A stretch of 64,000 nt of DNA from an uncultured Pelagibacteraceae bacterium (GCA_902618565.1 CACNAX010000003.1:1-64000); one strand, 5' to 3'. Shown: positions 1 through 11,103, counted from the stretch's first letter. Program-made: numbers and translations. Notes: generated from the sequence alone by a model not told the origin.

Positions 1-1101
1 AAAGACACCAAACCAAATCATATCAAAGCCTGCTTGTCTAATCATTGGTTCAATTATAGCCATTGTTAAAACTACAGCAGAGATACCATCAAGAAACATT
101 CCAAGAATTATATAAAATATCATTAAAACAAAAATTAAAAAATATGGAGAAAGTTCCATTCCTTCAATCCATAGAGCAAGATTTCTTGGCAATCCCGTAA
201 ATCCCATTGCCAAAGATAAAAAAGTGGCTCCAGCTAATATAAAAGCTATCATGCAAGAAGTTTTAGTAGCACCCAAGAGAGACTCTTTAAATGTTCTTAA
301 AGACAAACTCTTTTGAAAGTATGATAAAATTAATGCACCTACTACCCCCAAAGAAGCTGCTTCTGTTGCGGTAGCTATACCAGTATAAATTGAGCCAATA
401 ACTGAAACTATTAATAATATTACAGGTATTAGTTTTCCTGATTTCCTTACCTTTTCCATAAGTGAGAAATCTTGTTTAAAAGTAGGCATGGCTTTTTTAT
501 TTATTAATGACCAAATCATTACATATGTCATAAAGATCAACGCAATCATTATTCCTGGTACAATTCCTGCAATAAATAGTTTTGCTATCGATTCTTGGAC
601 AGTCACACCATAAATAATTAAAATAATTGAAGGTGGAATTAGAAGACCCAGCGTTCCTGAACCAGCTAAACTTCCAAGTAGAATGCTTTCCGGATATTTT
701 CTTTTTCTTAATTCTGGAATAGACATTTTTCCTACTGTGGCTACAGTTGCTGCAGAAGATCCTGAAATAGCTGCAAATAAAGCACATCCAACTACATTAA
801 CATGCACTAAGCCACCGGGTAGTTTCTGCATCCATGGGGATAATCCTTCAAATAAATTTTCAGATAACCTCGTCCGAAATAAAATTTCACCCATCCAAAC
901 AAATAAAGGAAGTGCAGTTAAAGTCCATGAAGATGAGGCTCCCCAAATTGTTGTTGCCATCGCGTCACCAACTGGCCTTGTGGTGAACAGCATCATTCCT
1001 ATTGATGAAACTCCAACCATGCTTATAGCAACCCAAATTCCCGAGCCTAAAAATATCAAGAGAACACTTATGAAAAATATAGTAAGTAAAATTTCAGTCA
1101 T
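1..1101 (-). CDS. dctM: TRAP transporter large permease DctM (partial, runs off window start)
   Basis: Reverse strand read by eye from ATG at 1101: MTEILLTIFFISVLLIFLGSGIWVAISMVGVSS..., a hydrophobic multi-TM protein directly after dctQ. Not in the ORF track because it is truncated. Confidence 0.9.
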   Translation of the reverse strand, partial: MTEILLTIFFISVLLIFLGSGIWVAISMVGVSSIGMMLFTTRPVGDAMATTIWGASSSWTLTALPLFVWMGEILFRTRLSENLFEGLSPWMQKLPGGLVHVNVVGCALFAAISGSSAATVATVGKMSIPELRKRKYPESILLGSLAGSGTLGLLIPPSIILIIYGVTVQESIAKLFIAGIVPGIMIALIFMTYVMIWSLINKKAMPTFKQDFSLMEKVRKSGKLIPVILLIVSVIGSIYTGIATATEAASLGVVGALILSYFQKSLSLRTFKESLLGATKTSCMIAFILAGATFLSLAMGFTGLPRNLALWIEGMELSPYFLIFVLMIFYIILGMFLDGISAVVLTMAIIEPMIRQAGFDMIWFGVF

Positions 1102-1585
1102 TTTTTTTTGTTTGTATTTTCAAAACTAATTGATGAGATACACATATGAAAAATATTAGTGATCCTAAAGCAACACTAGTTTGTGGTATCCAAATTAAAA
1201 TTTCGTCAGCTCCTTCACTTCTCTCTTGAAATTCATAAGATATTTTTAGCATTTTCAAAAAATAGAATGCTAGATAACCAGAAAATATAGTTGCAACTAT
1301 CAAACTCCATAATTCCAAAAATCTCTTTTTAATCCCAGTAGCTTTTTCTAAAAATAAAGTAATTCTAATGTGACCACCTTCTACGAAAGTATAAGATAAA
1401 GCAAAAAAAGATGAGGCAGCCATACAATATCCAGAATATTCAGCTAGGCCTCTTATATAAAAACCAAATATTCTTGATGAAATTCCAATTAAAATAAAAA
1501 CTGCAACCAAAATTAGAAAGAATGCAGCGATATAGCCTGAGTAACTATAAAGATTATTTAGAAATTTATTGACTTTAGTAAACAT
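1094..1585 (-). CDS. dctQ: TRAP transporter small permease DctQ
   Basis: 163 aa, 4 TM, between dctP and dctM. Confidence 0.88.
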   Translation of the reverse strand: MFTKVNKFLNNLYSYSGYIAAFFLILVAVFILIGISSRIFGFYIRGLAEYSGYCMAASSFFALSYTFVEGGHIRITLFLEKATGIKKRFLELWSLIVATIFSGYLAFYFLKMLKISYEFQERSEGADEILIWIPQTSVALGSLIFFICVSHQLVLKIQTKKND

Positions 1586-1587
1586 AT

Positions 1588-1614
1588 AAAAAGGCCGTTT
1601 AACACGGCCTTTTT
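1588..1614 (-). terminator. Rho-independent-type hairpin between dctP and dctQ
   Basis: AAAAAGGCCGT-gttaa-ACGGCCTTTTT: GGCCGT/ACGGCC stem flanked by A/T tracts. Confidence 0.8.
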
Positions 1615-1626
1615 AATTATAATGAT

Positions 1627-2598
1627 TTAATTATAAGCAGCAAGAACACTAGCACCTCTATCGCCAGCTTTTTTCTTCCATTCTTCTGCCATTGTAGCAC
1701 CAACTTTTTTGAAATGACTTTCAAGGGCTGCATTTACTTTGCCTACTTTCATTCCAGCATCAGCTAAAGCTTTTTTATCAGCAACATTTCCTTTTTTTGA
1801 AAGTGCCCAACCTTTTTTCTCAGCAACTGCTGCCTCTTCCATAATCATTTTTTGTGTAGCTTTATCTAATTTATTCCAAGAACCTCTGTGAGCTACAATC
1901 ATATTTTTTGGAAACCAAGCCGCAATATCATAAAAATACTTTACTCCATTTTCCCAAATTTTACTGTTCTTACCAGTAGTTGGTGAAGTAATCATACTTT
2001 CAACCGCACCAGTTGAGAATGCTTGGCTTATTTCAGCTGCTTCTATTTTTGTAGGTGCCATACCTGTCAATTCAGCCATTCTAATAGTTGCAGAATTATA
2101 CGCTCTAAATTTTAAACCTTTTAAATCAGCAACACTGTTAATCTCTTTTTTACTATAAAGACCTTGCGCAGGCCATGGTACAGCGTATAAAAATACAAGA
2201 CCTTTTTGATCTAAACCTTTGATTATTGCAGGCTTTGATGCTTGATACAGTTTCATAGCATCATCATAAGATGTCGCAAGAAATGGTTGCGAGTCAATCT
2301 CTAATAACGGATCCTCTTTACCTAGAGCCGACATAAATCTCTCACCAATTTGAGCTTGTCCAGTTCTAACAGCTCTAAATATTTCTCCACCTTTAAATAG
2401 TGATCCACCTGGGTGAGTTACTATTGTTAATTTTCCCCCACTTTTTTCTGAAACATTTTTAGCAAATTCAGCTGCATTAGCAGAATGGAAATTGCTTGCA
2501 CCATATGCAAGTGCCATATCCCATTTTTCTGCAGCAAAAGCATTAGCAGATAAAAGGACAGAAAATAAAACAGAGAGCAAAATTTTGAAAAGTTTCAT
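1627..2598 (-). CDS. dctP: TRAP transporter solute-binding protein DctP
   Basis: Signal peptide plus DctP-family sequence (LKGLKFRAYNSATIRMAELTGMAPTKI). Confidence 0.92.
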   Translation of the reverse strand: MKLFKILLSVLFSVLLSANAFAAEKWDMALAYGASNFHSANAAEFAKNVSEKSGGKLTIVTHPGGSLFKGGEIFRAVRTGQAQIGERFMSALGKEDPLLEIDSQPFLATSYDDAMKLYQASKPAIIKGLDQKGLVFLYAVPWPAQGLYSKKEINSVADLKGLKFRAYNSATIRMAELTGMAPTKIEAAEISQAFSTGAVESMITSPTTGKNSKIWENGVKYFYDIAAWFPKNMIVAHRGSWNKLDKATQKMIMEEAAVAEKKGWALSKKGNVADKKALADAGMKVGKVNAALESHFKKVGATMAEEWKKKAGDRGASVLAAYN

Positions 2599-2710
2599 AA
2601 ATCCTCCATATTTCTAAAAAACATATCTCATTATGTATTAAAACTTAAATCAATAAAAATTTTTGATGTTTTATTGAAATATAATAAATAATTACTATTA
2701 TAATAGCATC

Positions 2711-3322
2711 TTGATAGAACAATCACTCATTTTACTGCAAATTATATTTATAGACATTATTCTAGCTGCGGATAATGCAATAATAATAGGATTGATTGCT
2801 GCTAATTTTGTTCCAAAAAATAGAAAAAAGATAATATTTTGGGGCGTAGTTGGTGCGTTAGTTTTCAAAGTTATATTTGCAATATTTGCAACATATTTAT
2901 TTAAGTTTTACTTCATTAAAATTCTTGGTGGACTACTTTTAATTTGGATTGTTAACGACTTAAGAAAAGATTTATTTGAAATTCAAAAAATAAAGTCTCC
3001 TAAAAAGAAATCTATGGAGCCTTCATTTATCAAAAGTATTTACAAGGTTTTATTTGCAGATATTACAATTAGTTTTGATAACGTTATTGGAGTTGTGGGA
3101 GCAGCCAAAGGTAATTTTGGTTTTATGATTTTTGGCTTGGTATTATCAGTAGTTCTTACTGGAGCCTTAGCTACTTATTTAGCAAATTATATACAAAAAC
3201 ATTTATGGATAGCTTATATAGGTTTAGGCTTTATATTATTGGTTGCTATTCAATTAGTAATAGGTGGGCTAGTCGATTTAGAAATTTTAAATATTAATGA
3301 AAAATATATAAAGTATTTCTAA
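2711..3322 (+). CDS. TerC/YjbE family integral membrane protein
   Basis: ADNAIIIGLIAANF and SFDNVIGVVGA motifs; TTG start. Confidence 0.85.
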   Translation: MIEQSLILLQIIFIDIILAADNAIIIGLIAANFVPKNRKKIIFWGVVGALVFKVIFAIFATYLFKFYFIKILGGLLLIWIVNDLRKDLFEIQKIKSPKKKSMEPSFIKSIYKVLFADITISFDNVIGVVGAAKGNFGFMIFGLVLSVVLTGALATYLANYIQKHLWIAYIGLGFILLVAIQLVIGGLVDLEILNINEKYIKYF

Positions 3323-3324
3323 TA

Positions 3325-3744
3325 TTACCAAGTTCCAGTATTTTCCATTGATGACCAGGGCTCTTTAGGAGGAAGATTTCCTTCCTGAAGTATTTCTATT
3401 GATATTTTATCTGGTGATTTCACAAATGCCATATGACCATCTCTAGGTGGTCTATTAATTGTATAACCCATATCCATTAGTCTTTGACATATTTCGTATA
3501 TATTGTTAACTCTATAAGCTAAGTGACCAAAATTTCTAGAGCCCTCTCCTAAATTGTCACCGTCCCAATTATAAGTTAGTTCAATTTCTGCATTATTGTC
3601 GTTTGGTGCAGCTAAAAAAATTAATGTATATCTGCCATTTTCATTTTCCATTCTTTTTGTCTCTTTTAAACCCAGTCCATCACAAAAAAATTTTAACGAT
3701 TCCTGAATATTAGAAATTCTGATCATTGTGTGCAAATATTTCAT
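3325..3744 (-). CDS. gloA: Lactoylglutathione lyase (glyoxalase I)
   Basis: MKYLHTMIRISNIQESLKFFCDGLGLKETKR..., VOC fold. Confidence 0.88.
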   Translation of the reverse strand: MKYLHTMIRISNIQESLKFFCDGLGLKETKRMENENGRYTLIFLAAPNDNNAEIELTYNWDGDNLGEGSRNFGHLAYRVNNIYEICQRLMDMGYTINRPPRDGHMAFVKSPDKISIEILQEGNLPPKEPWSSMENTGTW

Positions 3745-3764
3745 AGTAAAATTATAATTTATTT

Positions 3765-5336
3765 CTATTCTAGTTCAATAGTACTTGGTGGTTTAGAAGT
3801 CACATCATAAACTACTCTATTTATACCTCGAATATTATTAACTATTTTATTCGATACCATTTGCATAAATAATTTATTAAATTGAAAATAATCCGCTGTC
3901 ATCCCATCTTCAGATGTTATTGCTCTAAGCAAACATAAATATTCATAGGTTCTATTGTCTCCCATGACACCAACAGTTTTAACAGGCAGTAATGCAGCAT
4001 AAGCCTGCCATATCTTATGATATAGATTGTGTTCTCTTAATGCATTTACAAAATAATTATCTGCTTCTTTTAAAATTTTTATTTTTTCTTTAGTAATTAT
4101 GCCTGGCATTCTAATTGCTAAACCAGGACCAGGAAAAGGATGTCTAGAAATAATTTCTTTACTTAAATTTAATTCTAGACCTAACATTCTAACTTCATCT
4201 TTAAATAAATACTTCAATGGCTCAACCAATTTTAATTTCATCCTTTTCGGCAGACCACCTACATTATGATGAGACTTAATTTTTGACGTTTGACTTCCTG
4301 TTACAGATTTACTTTCAATTAAATCAGGGTATAGAGTTCCTTGAGCTAAAAATTTTACATTTTTTATTTTTTTTGCGTATTTTTCAAAAAGTTTGATAAA
4401 TAAATTTCCAATAATTTTTCTTTTTTTTTCTGGATCTGTTACATTTTTTAATTTGCTTATAAATAATTGTTCGGCATTTACATAAATTAAATTCAATTTA
4501 AATTTTTTTCTAAAAGTATTTACTACTTGTTTTTCTTCGTTTTTTCTGAGCAGACCAGTATTAACGAATATACAAGTTAGGTTTTTTCCAATCGCATTAC
4601 TAATTAATTTTGCTACTACACTGCTATCTACACCACCAGATAATGCACAAATTACTTTAGAATTTCCAACTTGTTCTTTAATTTGTTGCATAAGTTTGGA
4701 TTTTTGATTTTTTGATGTCCAATTTTTTTTAATTTTACAAATTTTAATTACAAAGTTTTTTAATATTACTTTGCCTTTAACTGTATGGGAAACTTCTGGA
4801 TGAAACTGTATGCCATATATTTTTTTTTTTACATTTTCTATCATACATAATTTCGAATTTGAGGATTTTGCTATAACTTTAAAACCTTTAGGTAATTTGA
4901 TTACCTCATCTCCATGGCTCATCCATACATTGGTGGATTTTTTTGAAAAGAAATTTTCGGTTAAAGCGCTTTTTTTTAATTTTGTAACTTTTGCTAACCC
5001 AAATTCTCTTGATTTTGCTCGTTTTACTTTACCTCCTAATTCTTTAGAGATTATCTGGTGGCCAAAACAAATACCTAAAATTGGAATATTTAAACTTAAT
5101 ATACTTCTATTGAATTTAACTTTTTTATTTTGATAAACATTTAAGGGACCACCTGATAAAATGATGCCTTTCACATTTTTTTCATTTTTGTAGTTATTAA
5201 GTTTGTTGTGACTTATAATTTCACAAAAAACATTTAATTCTCTTACTTTTCTTGCAATTAATTGTGTAAACTGAGAGCCAAAATCGATTATTAAAATTTT
5301 ATCTAGATTATTTTCAAGACGCATCTTTTTTTTCAA
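3765..5336 (-). CDS. guaA: GMP synthase (glutamine-hydrolysing)
   Basis: GATase (GICFGHQ), PP-loop SGGVDSS, C-terminal KPPSTIELE. Confidence 0.97.
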   Translation of the reverse strand: MKKKMRLENNLDKILIIDFGSQFTQLIARKVRELNVFCEIISHNKLNNYKNEKNVKGIILSGGPLNVYQNKKVKFNRSILSLNIPILGICFGHQIISKELGGKVKRAKSREFGLAKVTKLKKSALTENFFSKKSTNVWMSHGDEVIKLPKGFKVIAKSSNSKLCMIENVKKKIYGIQFHPEVSHTVKGKVILKNFVIKICKIKKNWTSKNQKSKLMQQIKEQVGNSKVICALSGGVDSSVVAKLISNAIGKNLTCIFVNTGLLRKNEEKQVVNTFRKKFKLNLIYVNAEQLFISKLKNVTDPEKKRKIIGNLFIKLFEKYAKKIKNVKFLAQGTLYPDLIESKSVTGSQTSKIKSHHNVGGLPKRMKLKLVEPLKYLFKDEVRMLGLELNLSKEIISRHPFPGPGLAIRMPGIITKEKIKILKEADNYFVNALREHNLYHKIWQAYAALLPVKTVGVMGDNRTYEYLCLLRAITSEDGMTADYFQFNKLFMQMVSNKIVNNIRGINRVVYDVTSKPPSTIELE

Positions 5337-5748
5337 ACTCTTTTAAGCGTTTGTTAATAGATGCGATTTTATCACAAAGGTTCGAGCATATTTTCTTAAA
5401 ATCTTCTCTAAGTTCCTCTGCTTTAGAAAAATTAGATCTTTCTAACTCAATATCTATTAATAGATACATTGCCTCTTCGTTGTTTGGCTCGAGTAGTAAG
5501 ACTGTATTTATATTTTTTTCCAGTTCTGTTTTGTTTTCTTCATTTTTAAATATTTTTGCTAAATATAGATATGACTTTGAGTCTTTGGGATTGTATACAA
5601 TATTTCTTTGAAATAAAAATTTTGAATCTTCATATTTTTCATTTTCATAAAGACTTTTTGCTTCATCAAAAAAATTAACTTTCTCCGCGTTAACATTAAA
5701 AATTAAAGTAAAAAGTAAAATTATTGCTAAGGTAATTTTTTTTATCAT
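5314..5748 (-). CDS. Secreted/periplasmic TPR-repeat protein
   Basis: Signal peptide [24 protein letters not shown]-like repeats; overlaps guaB and guaA ends. Confidence 0.75.
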   Translation of the reverse strand: MIKKITLAIILLFTLIFNVNAEKVNFFDEAKSLYENEKYEDSKFLFQRNIVYNPKDSKSYLYLAKIFKNEENKTELEKNINTVLLLEPNNEEAMYLLIDIELERSNFSKAEELREDFKKICSNLCDKIASINKRLKEFEKKDAS

Positions 5749-6809
5749 CTTTTTATTTCGTCTATGTTATGTACCATACTTTCATAAAAACCTGCTTTAG
5801 TAATTTTGACAAATTTTGGTTTTTTTCTAAGATCTTTAATTTTTTTTGCACCTAAGTATCCCATTGATGATTTTAAACCCCCTACTAGTTGATAGATTAT
5901 TTTTTCGACTGTGCCTTTGTATTTAACAAAACCTTCAACACCTTCTGCTACATATTTTGAAGTATCTTTTTGTTTTGATTGAAAATATCTATCTGCGGAT
6001 CCTTTATTCATTGCTCCAATAGATCCCATGCCCCTAAAACTTTTATATAATTTACCACCTCTTTTTATAATTTTACCTGGAGCCTGATCTGTTCCTGCAA
6101 ATAATGATCCAATCATCACCGCATCTGCTCCTGCTGCAAGTGCTTTTGCAATATCCCCAGAAAATTTGATACCTCCATCAGCTATTAATGTTATTTTACT
6201 TTTGCCCATACCTTTTTTTACATCTAAAATTGCACTTAACTGTGGAACTCCTATCCCTGCAACTAATCTCGTAGTGCATATTGATCCTGGTCCAATTCCA
6301 ACTTTTATAATATCTACTCCTTGCTTAATCAGAAATTTAGCTGCTTCTGCTGTAGCAATATTACCTGCACATAAAGCTGTTTTGGTTGGTTTAATTTTTT
6401 TAATTTTTTTTATTATTTCGGCCACTTTTTTTGTGTGGCCATGAGCTGTATCAACAACAATTAAATCGATATTTTGTTTTAAAATCTTTTGAGCTCTTAT
6501 GTGTTCGTTTAAACTTGCACCAACAGCTGCACCAACTAACATTTTTTTTGCTTTTACTTTTCTTATTTCTTTTATCTGATCATTTATTGATAAATTTCTA
6601 TGTATAACACCTATTCCACCCTTTTTACCGATTGAAATAGCCATGTTAGACTCTGTTACAGTATCCATTGCTGAAGTTAGAAGGGGTATAGAAATATTTA
6701 AGTGTTTTGATAATTTAACTTCTGTCTTTACTTCTGAAGGTAAAATTTCAGAATAATTTGGTGCTAAGGTTACATCATCGAAAGTGAGCGCTTCTTTGAT
6801 AGGATCCAT
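5745..6809 (-). CDS. guaB: IMP dehydrogenase lacking CBS domains
   Basis: 354 aa; catalytic loop GPGSICTTR; RKVKAKKMLVGAAVG directly joins the two barrel halves. Confidence 0.96.
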   Translation of the reverse strand: MDPIKEALTFDDVTLAPNYSEILPSEVKTEVKLSKHLNISIPLLTSAMDTVTESNMAISIGKKGGIGVIHRNLSINDQIKEIRKVKAKKMLVGAAVGASLNEHIRAQKILKQNIDLIVVDTAHGHTKKVAEIIKKIKKIKPTKTALCAGNIATAEAAKFLIKQGVDIIKVGIGPGSICTTRLVAGIGVPQLSAILDVKKGMGKSKITLIADGGIKFSGDIAKALAAGADAVMIGSLFAGTDQAPGKIIKRGGKLYKSFRGMGSIGAMNKGSADRYFQSKQKDTSKYVAEGVEGFVKYKGTVEKIIYQLVGGLKSSMGYLGAKKIKDLRKKPKFVKITKAGFYESMVHNIDEIKR

Positions 6810-6846
6810 GTCCTTATATAAACGATTCTTAAAAAAATGAAAGTAT

Positions 6847-7458
6847 CTATCTTAAATTTTTGCAGATTAAGAAACTTTCTTTAGAGTCTTTTCTACTTGC
6901 TGGAGGCTTATAGACATTAAATTTTACAAAATTTTTTTTTGAAAATGCAATTATCTCATTAAATGAAGTTCCCATAAATAATTTTGAGACAAAATAGCCA
7001 TTTGGCTTCATCATTTTTGTAGCGAAATCCAAAGCTTCTAAAACTAATTCTCCAGTTACCATAGAGTCTAGGTTTTTGTTTCCCGTAGTATTGACTGCCA
7101 TATCTGAAATAATTAGGTCAATTTTTCCACCAAAATAATTATTAATTTTATTTTGTTGTTCAGTATCCGTAAAATCTCCTTTTAAAATTTTTACATTCTT
7201 TATTTCTTCTATTTCTTTTAAATCTATTGCTAAATGCTTATTACATTTTAAATTACTTGATATATATTGAGACCAACTTCCAGGAGCAGCTCCAAGATCT
7301 ATTACTGATATATTATTTTTTAAAAATTTAAATTTTTCATTAATTTCTTTTAATTTATAAATGGCTCTTGATCTATATCCTTCAACTTTTGATTGTCTGA
7401 CATAGATATCTCTTCTCTGCTTATTAATCCAATTTTTTGAGATTTTATTTTTTTTCAA
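6847..7458 (-). CDS. rlmE: 23S rRNA 2'-O-ribose methyltransferase RlmE/FtsJ
   Basis: RSRAIYKLKEINEKF, VIDLGAAPGSWSQ, DLIISDMA. Confidence 0.93.
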   Translation of the reverse strand: MKKNKISKNWINKQRRDIYVRQSKVEGYRSRAIYKLKEINEKFKFLKNNISVIDLGAAPGSWSQYISSNLKCNKHLAIDLKEIEEIKNVKILKGDFTDTEQQNKINNYFGGKIDLIISDMAVNTTGNKNLDSMVTGELVLEALDFATKMMKPNGYFVSKLFMGTSFNEIIAFSKKNFVKFNVYKPPASRKDSKESFLICKNLR

Positions 7459-8369
7459 TTAGTTTTGAACCTTAAAGATTTTGAGATTTTATTATTATCC
7501 AAAGTATTTAATTCTATCTCTAGATTTTTTTCGTTTCTCATATCTTTATCATTTACTTTAATCCCACTAGCTAAATGTATAATTCCAATTTTATGATTTG
7601 GCAAAAAGGGTTCCACGAAGATTTTATTCTTTTCATCAAACTTTGGAAGTAAGTTGCTCGCTAACCAGTTGCAATTATGAGGAAGAAATTCAACATCTAC
7701 ATTATCAATATATACGCATATATTTATTGCTAATTGCTCTGAACCAAATATTTGGCCATGACTAAGGGTAGTTTTTAAATTTTTTTGCCAAACATTCCAA
7801 CAGTTAGAGTCTTTTTCTAATGAGAAAACACCGATATTAATATGCGGAGCAAATGCCAACTTTCTTGCTTTATTAATATCAATTTTAGATTTAATAGCAT
7901 GTTTAAAATTTTGAGATTTTATAATTGCTAATTTTCCAAACAACCAATTAACGTTACTCAATATTCTATATCCAGGTGTCATTGTCTGGGTAATGCCTAA
8001 TTTTCCATCATCACAGGCCCTAAAATATAAGTCTATTGAATTCCAATCTTGAACCCAAGCATCACAATCAATCCATAGATATTTTTTATAGTTAGGAAAA
8101 TACTTTGGAAGAAATGCTCTTGATACCTGACTTTTTAGCCATTCTTTACCTTTAACTTTAGATTGTGGAACCTCAATATCCCATTCAGCTTTTTTGATCT
8201 CATCTACTTTGCTTTTTAGAAAGGCAGTTTGCTCCTCCGTTAAACCTGCATCAAGAATACAAATGGCAACTTTTTCACTGTGATCGAATTGTTTAATAGA
8301 GTCTATTAATTCATTTAGCAGTTCAAAATAATTAGAGTCTGCTAGAGAAATAATAACATTTTCTTTCAT
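7455..8369 (-). CDS. Glycosyltransferase (GT8-like)
   Basis: YLWIDCDAWVQDW DxD-like motif, PHINIGVFSLEKD. Confidence 0.6.
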   Translation of the reverse strand: MKENVIISLADSNYFELLNELIDSIKQFDHSEKVAICILDAGLTEEQTAFLKSKVDEIKKAEWDIEVPQSKVKGKEWLKSQVSRAFLPKYFPNYKKYLWIDCDAWVQDWNSIDLYFRACDDGKLGITQTMTPGYRILSNVNWLFGKLAIIKSQNFKHAIKSKIDINKARKLAFAPHINIGVFSLEKDSNCWNVWQKNLKTTLSHGQIFGSEQLAINICVYIDNVDVEFLPHNCNWLASNLLPKFDEKNKIFVEPFLPNHKIGIIHLASGIKVNDKDMRNEKNLEIELNTLDNNKISKSLRFKTN

Positions 8370-9166
8370 TACAAAATATCTTCATGATGATCAACAATAT
8401 CATCTTTTTCTTTATTATGTTTTTTCAAAAATAGGTAATGAATTGAGCTTGCTGGAATCGTTAGTAAATAAATAATTCCTGAAATTATAATTGTATTAAA
8501 TGTATATATTAGCAGTAAACCAAAATACAAAATTATCCCAAATAGAAGAAATATTGAAGTACTTCTAGGAACAACGATTCTTTTTAGAGAATATGTGGGA
8601 ATTTTACTTATCAAAAGTACAGAAATAATAATGAATAAGGATGGAACAACTATATTTTTATTTATAGCTATAAACTGAACCTCACTAAAACTATAAATTA
8701 ATGGCATTAATACTAATACTCCTCCTGCTGGAGATGGAATACCCTCAAAAAAATTATCTCTCCATGAAGGTTCCCCTCCTGTTGAAACATTAAATCTTGC
8801 AAGTCTCAAAGCAACACAAACCACATATATTAAAGATATTAACCAACCAAATCTGCCGATATTATCTAGCGCCCAGAAATACATTATGAATGCTGGAGCA
8901 ACTCCAAAACTAATTACATCCGTTAATGAGTCTAATTCTTTTCCAACTTTTGATGTGGCTTTAATTAATCTTGCAATTCTTCCATCTAAACCATCAATGA
9001 TTGCAGCAATTAAAACTGCAATAACCGATAATTCAAATCTTCCATCGAATGCAAATTTAATTGAAGTTAAGCCAATACATACGCCAACCAATGTCATAAT
9101 ATTCGGCAAAATAACTCTTGAATTTTTATTCGATACTAATCTTATATTCTTTTTTGGATTTTCCAT
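8369..9166 (-). CDS. pssA: CDP-diacylglycerol-serine O-phosphatidyltransferase
   Basis: DGLDGRIARLIKATSKVGKELDSLTDVISFG CDP-alcohol phosphatidyltransferase motif. Confidence 0.94.
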   Translation of the reverse strand: MENPKKNIRLVSNKNSRVILPNIMTLVGVCIGLTSIKFAFDGRFELSVIAVLIAAIIDGLDGRIARLIKATSKVGKELDSLTDVISFGVAPAFIMYFWALDNIGRFGWLISLIYVVCVALRLARFNVSTGGEPSWRDNFFEGIPSPAGGVLVLMPLIYSFSEVQFIAINKNIVVPSLFIIISVLLISKIPTYSLKRIVVPRSTSIFLLFGIILYFGLLLIYTFNTIIISGIIYLLTIPASSIHYLFLKKHNKEKDDIVDHHEDIL

Positions 9167-9814
9167 TTATCTTTTGGCTATCAACGTTTCTCCAGCAACT
9201 GCTCTTTGATTAACTTTTACTAAAGGTTCATAGTTTTCAAAATATAAATCTGCTCTACTTCCAAATCTAATCATTCCTATTCTAGATCCTTGATCAACGT
9301 TTTCTTCAACTGAGGTATCTGTTACTATTCTCCGTGCAATCAGTCCTGCTATTTGAACTACAATTATGTCTTCTCCGTGAGAATTTTTAATTTTATAATA
9401 ATTTCTTTCGTTATCCTCGCTTGCTTTATCAAGAGATGCATTAATAAATTTTCCAGGTTTGTATAAAATTTCTTCAATTTTTCCTGAACATGGAGATCTA
9501 TTCACATGACAGTCAAATACATTCATAAATATACTTACTTTCTTAAATTTTTTATTTTCAAGTCCCAATTCTTTTGGTCCGTTTGTATCTAAAACTTGTA
9601 AAACCAATCCGTCAGCAGGACTTGTTAAATAGTTCTCGTCATTTATTGGAATTCTCTCTGGATCTCTAAAAAAATAATAACACCAAATACTTAAGACCAA
9701 ACCTATGAAACCTAAAAAACCATGAATGAAATATAGAATGATCGTTGCTACTACGAAAATTACTATAAATTTATAGCCTTCGTTATGAATCTTTGGAAAA
9801 ATTTTATCTATCAT
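9167..9814 (-). CDS. psd: Phosphatidylserine decarboxylase
   Basis: FMNVFDCHVNRSPCSG, C-terminal RFGSRADLYF (GS cleavage site); next to pssA. Confidence 0.94.
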   Translation of the reverse strand: MIDKIFPKIHNEGYKFIVIFVVATIILYFIHGFLGFIGLVLSIWCYYFFRDPERIPINDENYLTSPADGLVLQVLDTNGPKELGLENKKFKKVSIFMNVFDCHVNRSPCSGKIEEILYKPGKFINASLDKASEDNERNYYKIKNSHGEDIIVVQIAGLIARRIVTDTSVEENVDQGSRIGMIRFGSRADLYFENYEPLVKVNQRAVAGETLIAKR

Positions 9815-9888
9815 AATCGTTCAATTGATAATTCTGGATTAATATGTATATAAAAAGTATAAATTCAATTATTAAGATACATCAAAAA

Positions 9889-11103
9889 ATGAGCAAAATT
9901 AAGGTAAAAAATCCCATTGTTGAGCTAGACGGCGATGAAATGACAAGAGTAATTTGGGAATTCATTAAAAACAAATTAATTCTACCTTATTTGGATTTAG
10001 GCATTGAGTATTACGATCTAGGAATGAAAAGCAGGGATGATACAGATGACAAAATTACCATCTACTGTGCCAATGCAATCAAGAAAAATGGAGTAGGTAT
10101 CAAATGTGCAACTATTACTCCTGACGAGGCGAGAGTTGAAGAATTTAAATTAAAGAAAATGTGGAGATCGCCAAATGGAACAATAAGAAATATTATTGGA
10201 GGAACAGTATTTAGAGAGCCAATAATTTGTAAAAATATTCCTAAACTTGTCCCATCTTGGACAGATCCATTAATTATTGGAAGGCATGCTTTCGGTGATC
10301 AATATAGAGCTACAGATTTTTTGGTTCCAGGAAAGGGTAAATTAGAAGTTAAGTGGACATCAAAAGATGGAAGTGATGAAAAAAAATATGAAGTATTTGA
10401 TTTCCCTGGACCTGGAATTGCTCTTTCAATGTATAATTTAGATAAATCAATTGAGGACTTTGCAAGGTCATGTTTCAATTACGGTCTAATAAAAAAATGG
10501 CCTGTATATTTATCAACTAAGAATACAATACTAAAAAAATATGATGGTAGATTTAAAGATATATTTCAAAATATTTTTGAAAAAGATTTTAAATCAGATT
10601 TTGAAAAAAATAACATAGTTTATGAACATAGGTTAATCGATGATATGGTAGCTTGTGCTATGAAGTGGCATGGCAAATATATATGGGCTTGTAAAAACTA
10701 TGATGGCGATGTTCAGTCAGATACTGTTGCTCAAGGTTATGGTTCATTGGGTTTAATGACTAGTGTTTTATTAGCACCTGATGGTAGAACAATGGAAGCA
10801 GAAGCGGCTCATGGAACTGTAACTCGACATTTTAGAATGCATCAGCAAGGTAAAGAAACATCAACCAATCCAATTGCATCTATATTTGCTTGGACAAGAG
10901 GTTTGGCGCACAGAGGAAAGTTAGATAGCAATGATGAATTAATTAAATTTGCCAAAACACTTGAAGAAGTATGTGTTGATTCGGTCGAATCAGGATCAAT
11001 GACCAAAGATTTGGCAATACTTATTGGTCCCTCTACAAAATATTTAACAACTAACCAGTTCTTAGATGTAATTGATGGAAGTTTAAAACAAAAATTAAAT
11101 TAA
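9889..11103 (+). CDS. icd: Isocitrate dehydrogenase (NADP+)
   Basis: [27 protein letters not shown]...; internal ATG at 9889 preferred over the track start at 9844. Confidence 0.95.
   Translation: MSKIKVKNPIVELDGDEMTRVIWEFIKNKLILPYLDLGIEYYDLGMKSRDDTDDKITIYCANAIKKNGVGIKCATITPDEARVEEFKLKKMWRSPNGTIRNIIGGTVFREPIICKNIPKLVPSWTDPLIIGRHAFGDQYRATDFLVPGKGKLEVKWTSKDGSDEKKYEVFDFPGPGIALSMYNLDKSIEDFARSCFNYGLIKKWPVYLSTKNTILKKYDGRFKDIFQNIFEKDFKSDFEKNNIVYEHRLIDDMVACAMKWHGKYIWACKNYDGDVQSDTVAQGYGSLGLMTSVLLAPDGRTMEAEAAHGTVTRHFRMHQQGKETSTNPIASIFAWTRGLAHRGKLDSNDELIKFAKTLEEVCVDSVESGSMTKDLAILIGPSTKYLTTNQFLDVIDGSLKQKLN

Noticed and set aside
497-1129. ORFs 497-787 (-) and 683-1129 (+)
   Set aside because: Out-of-frame or antisense shadows of the truncated dctM gene; low-complexity translations with no family resemblance.
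4810-5133. Antisense ORFs over guaA, the TPR gene, guaB, pssA and alaS (4810-5133, 5351-5611, 6166-6444, 8886-9209, 11576-11770)
   Set aside because: All lie fully opposite strongly supported genes; expected from codon bias in an AT-rich genome.
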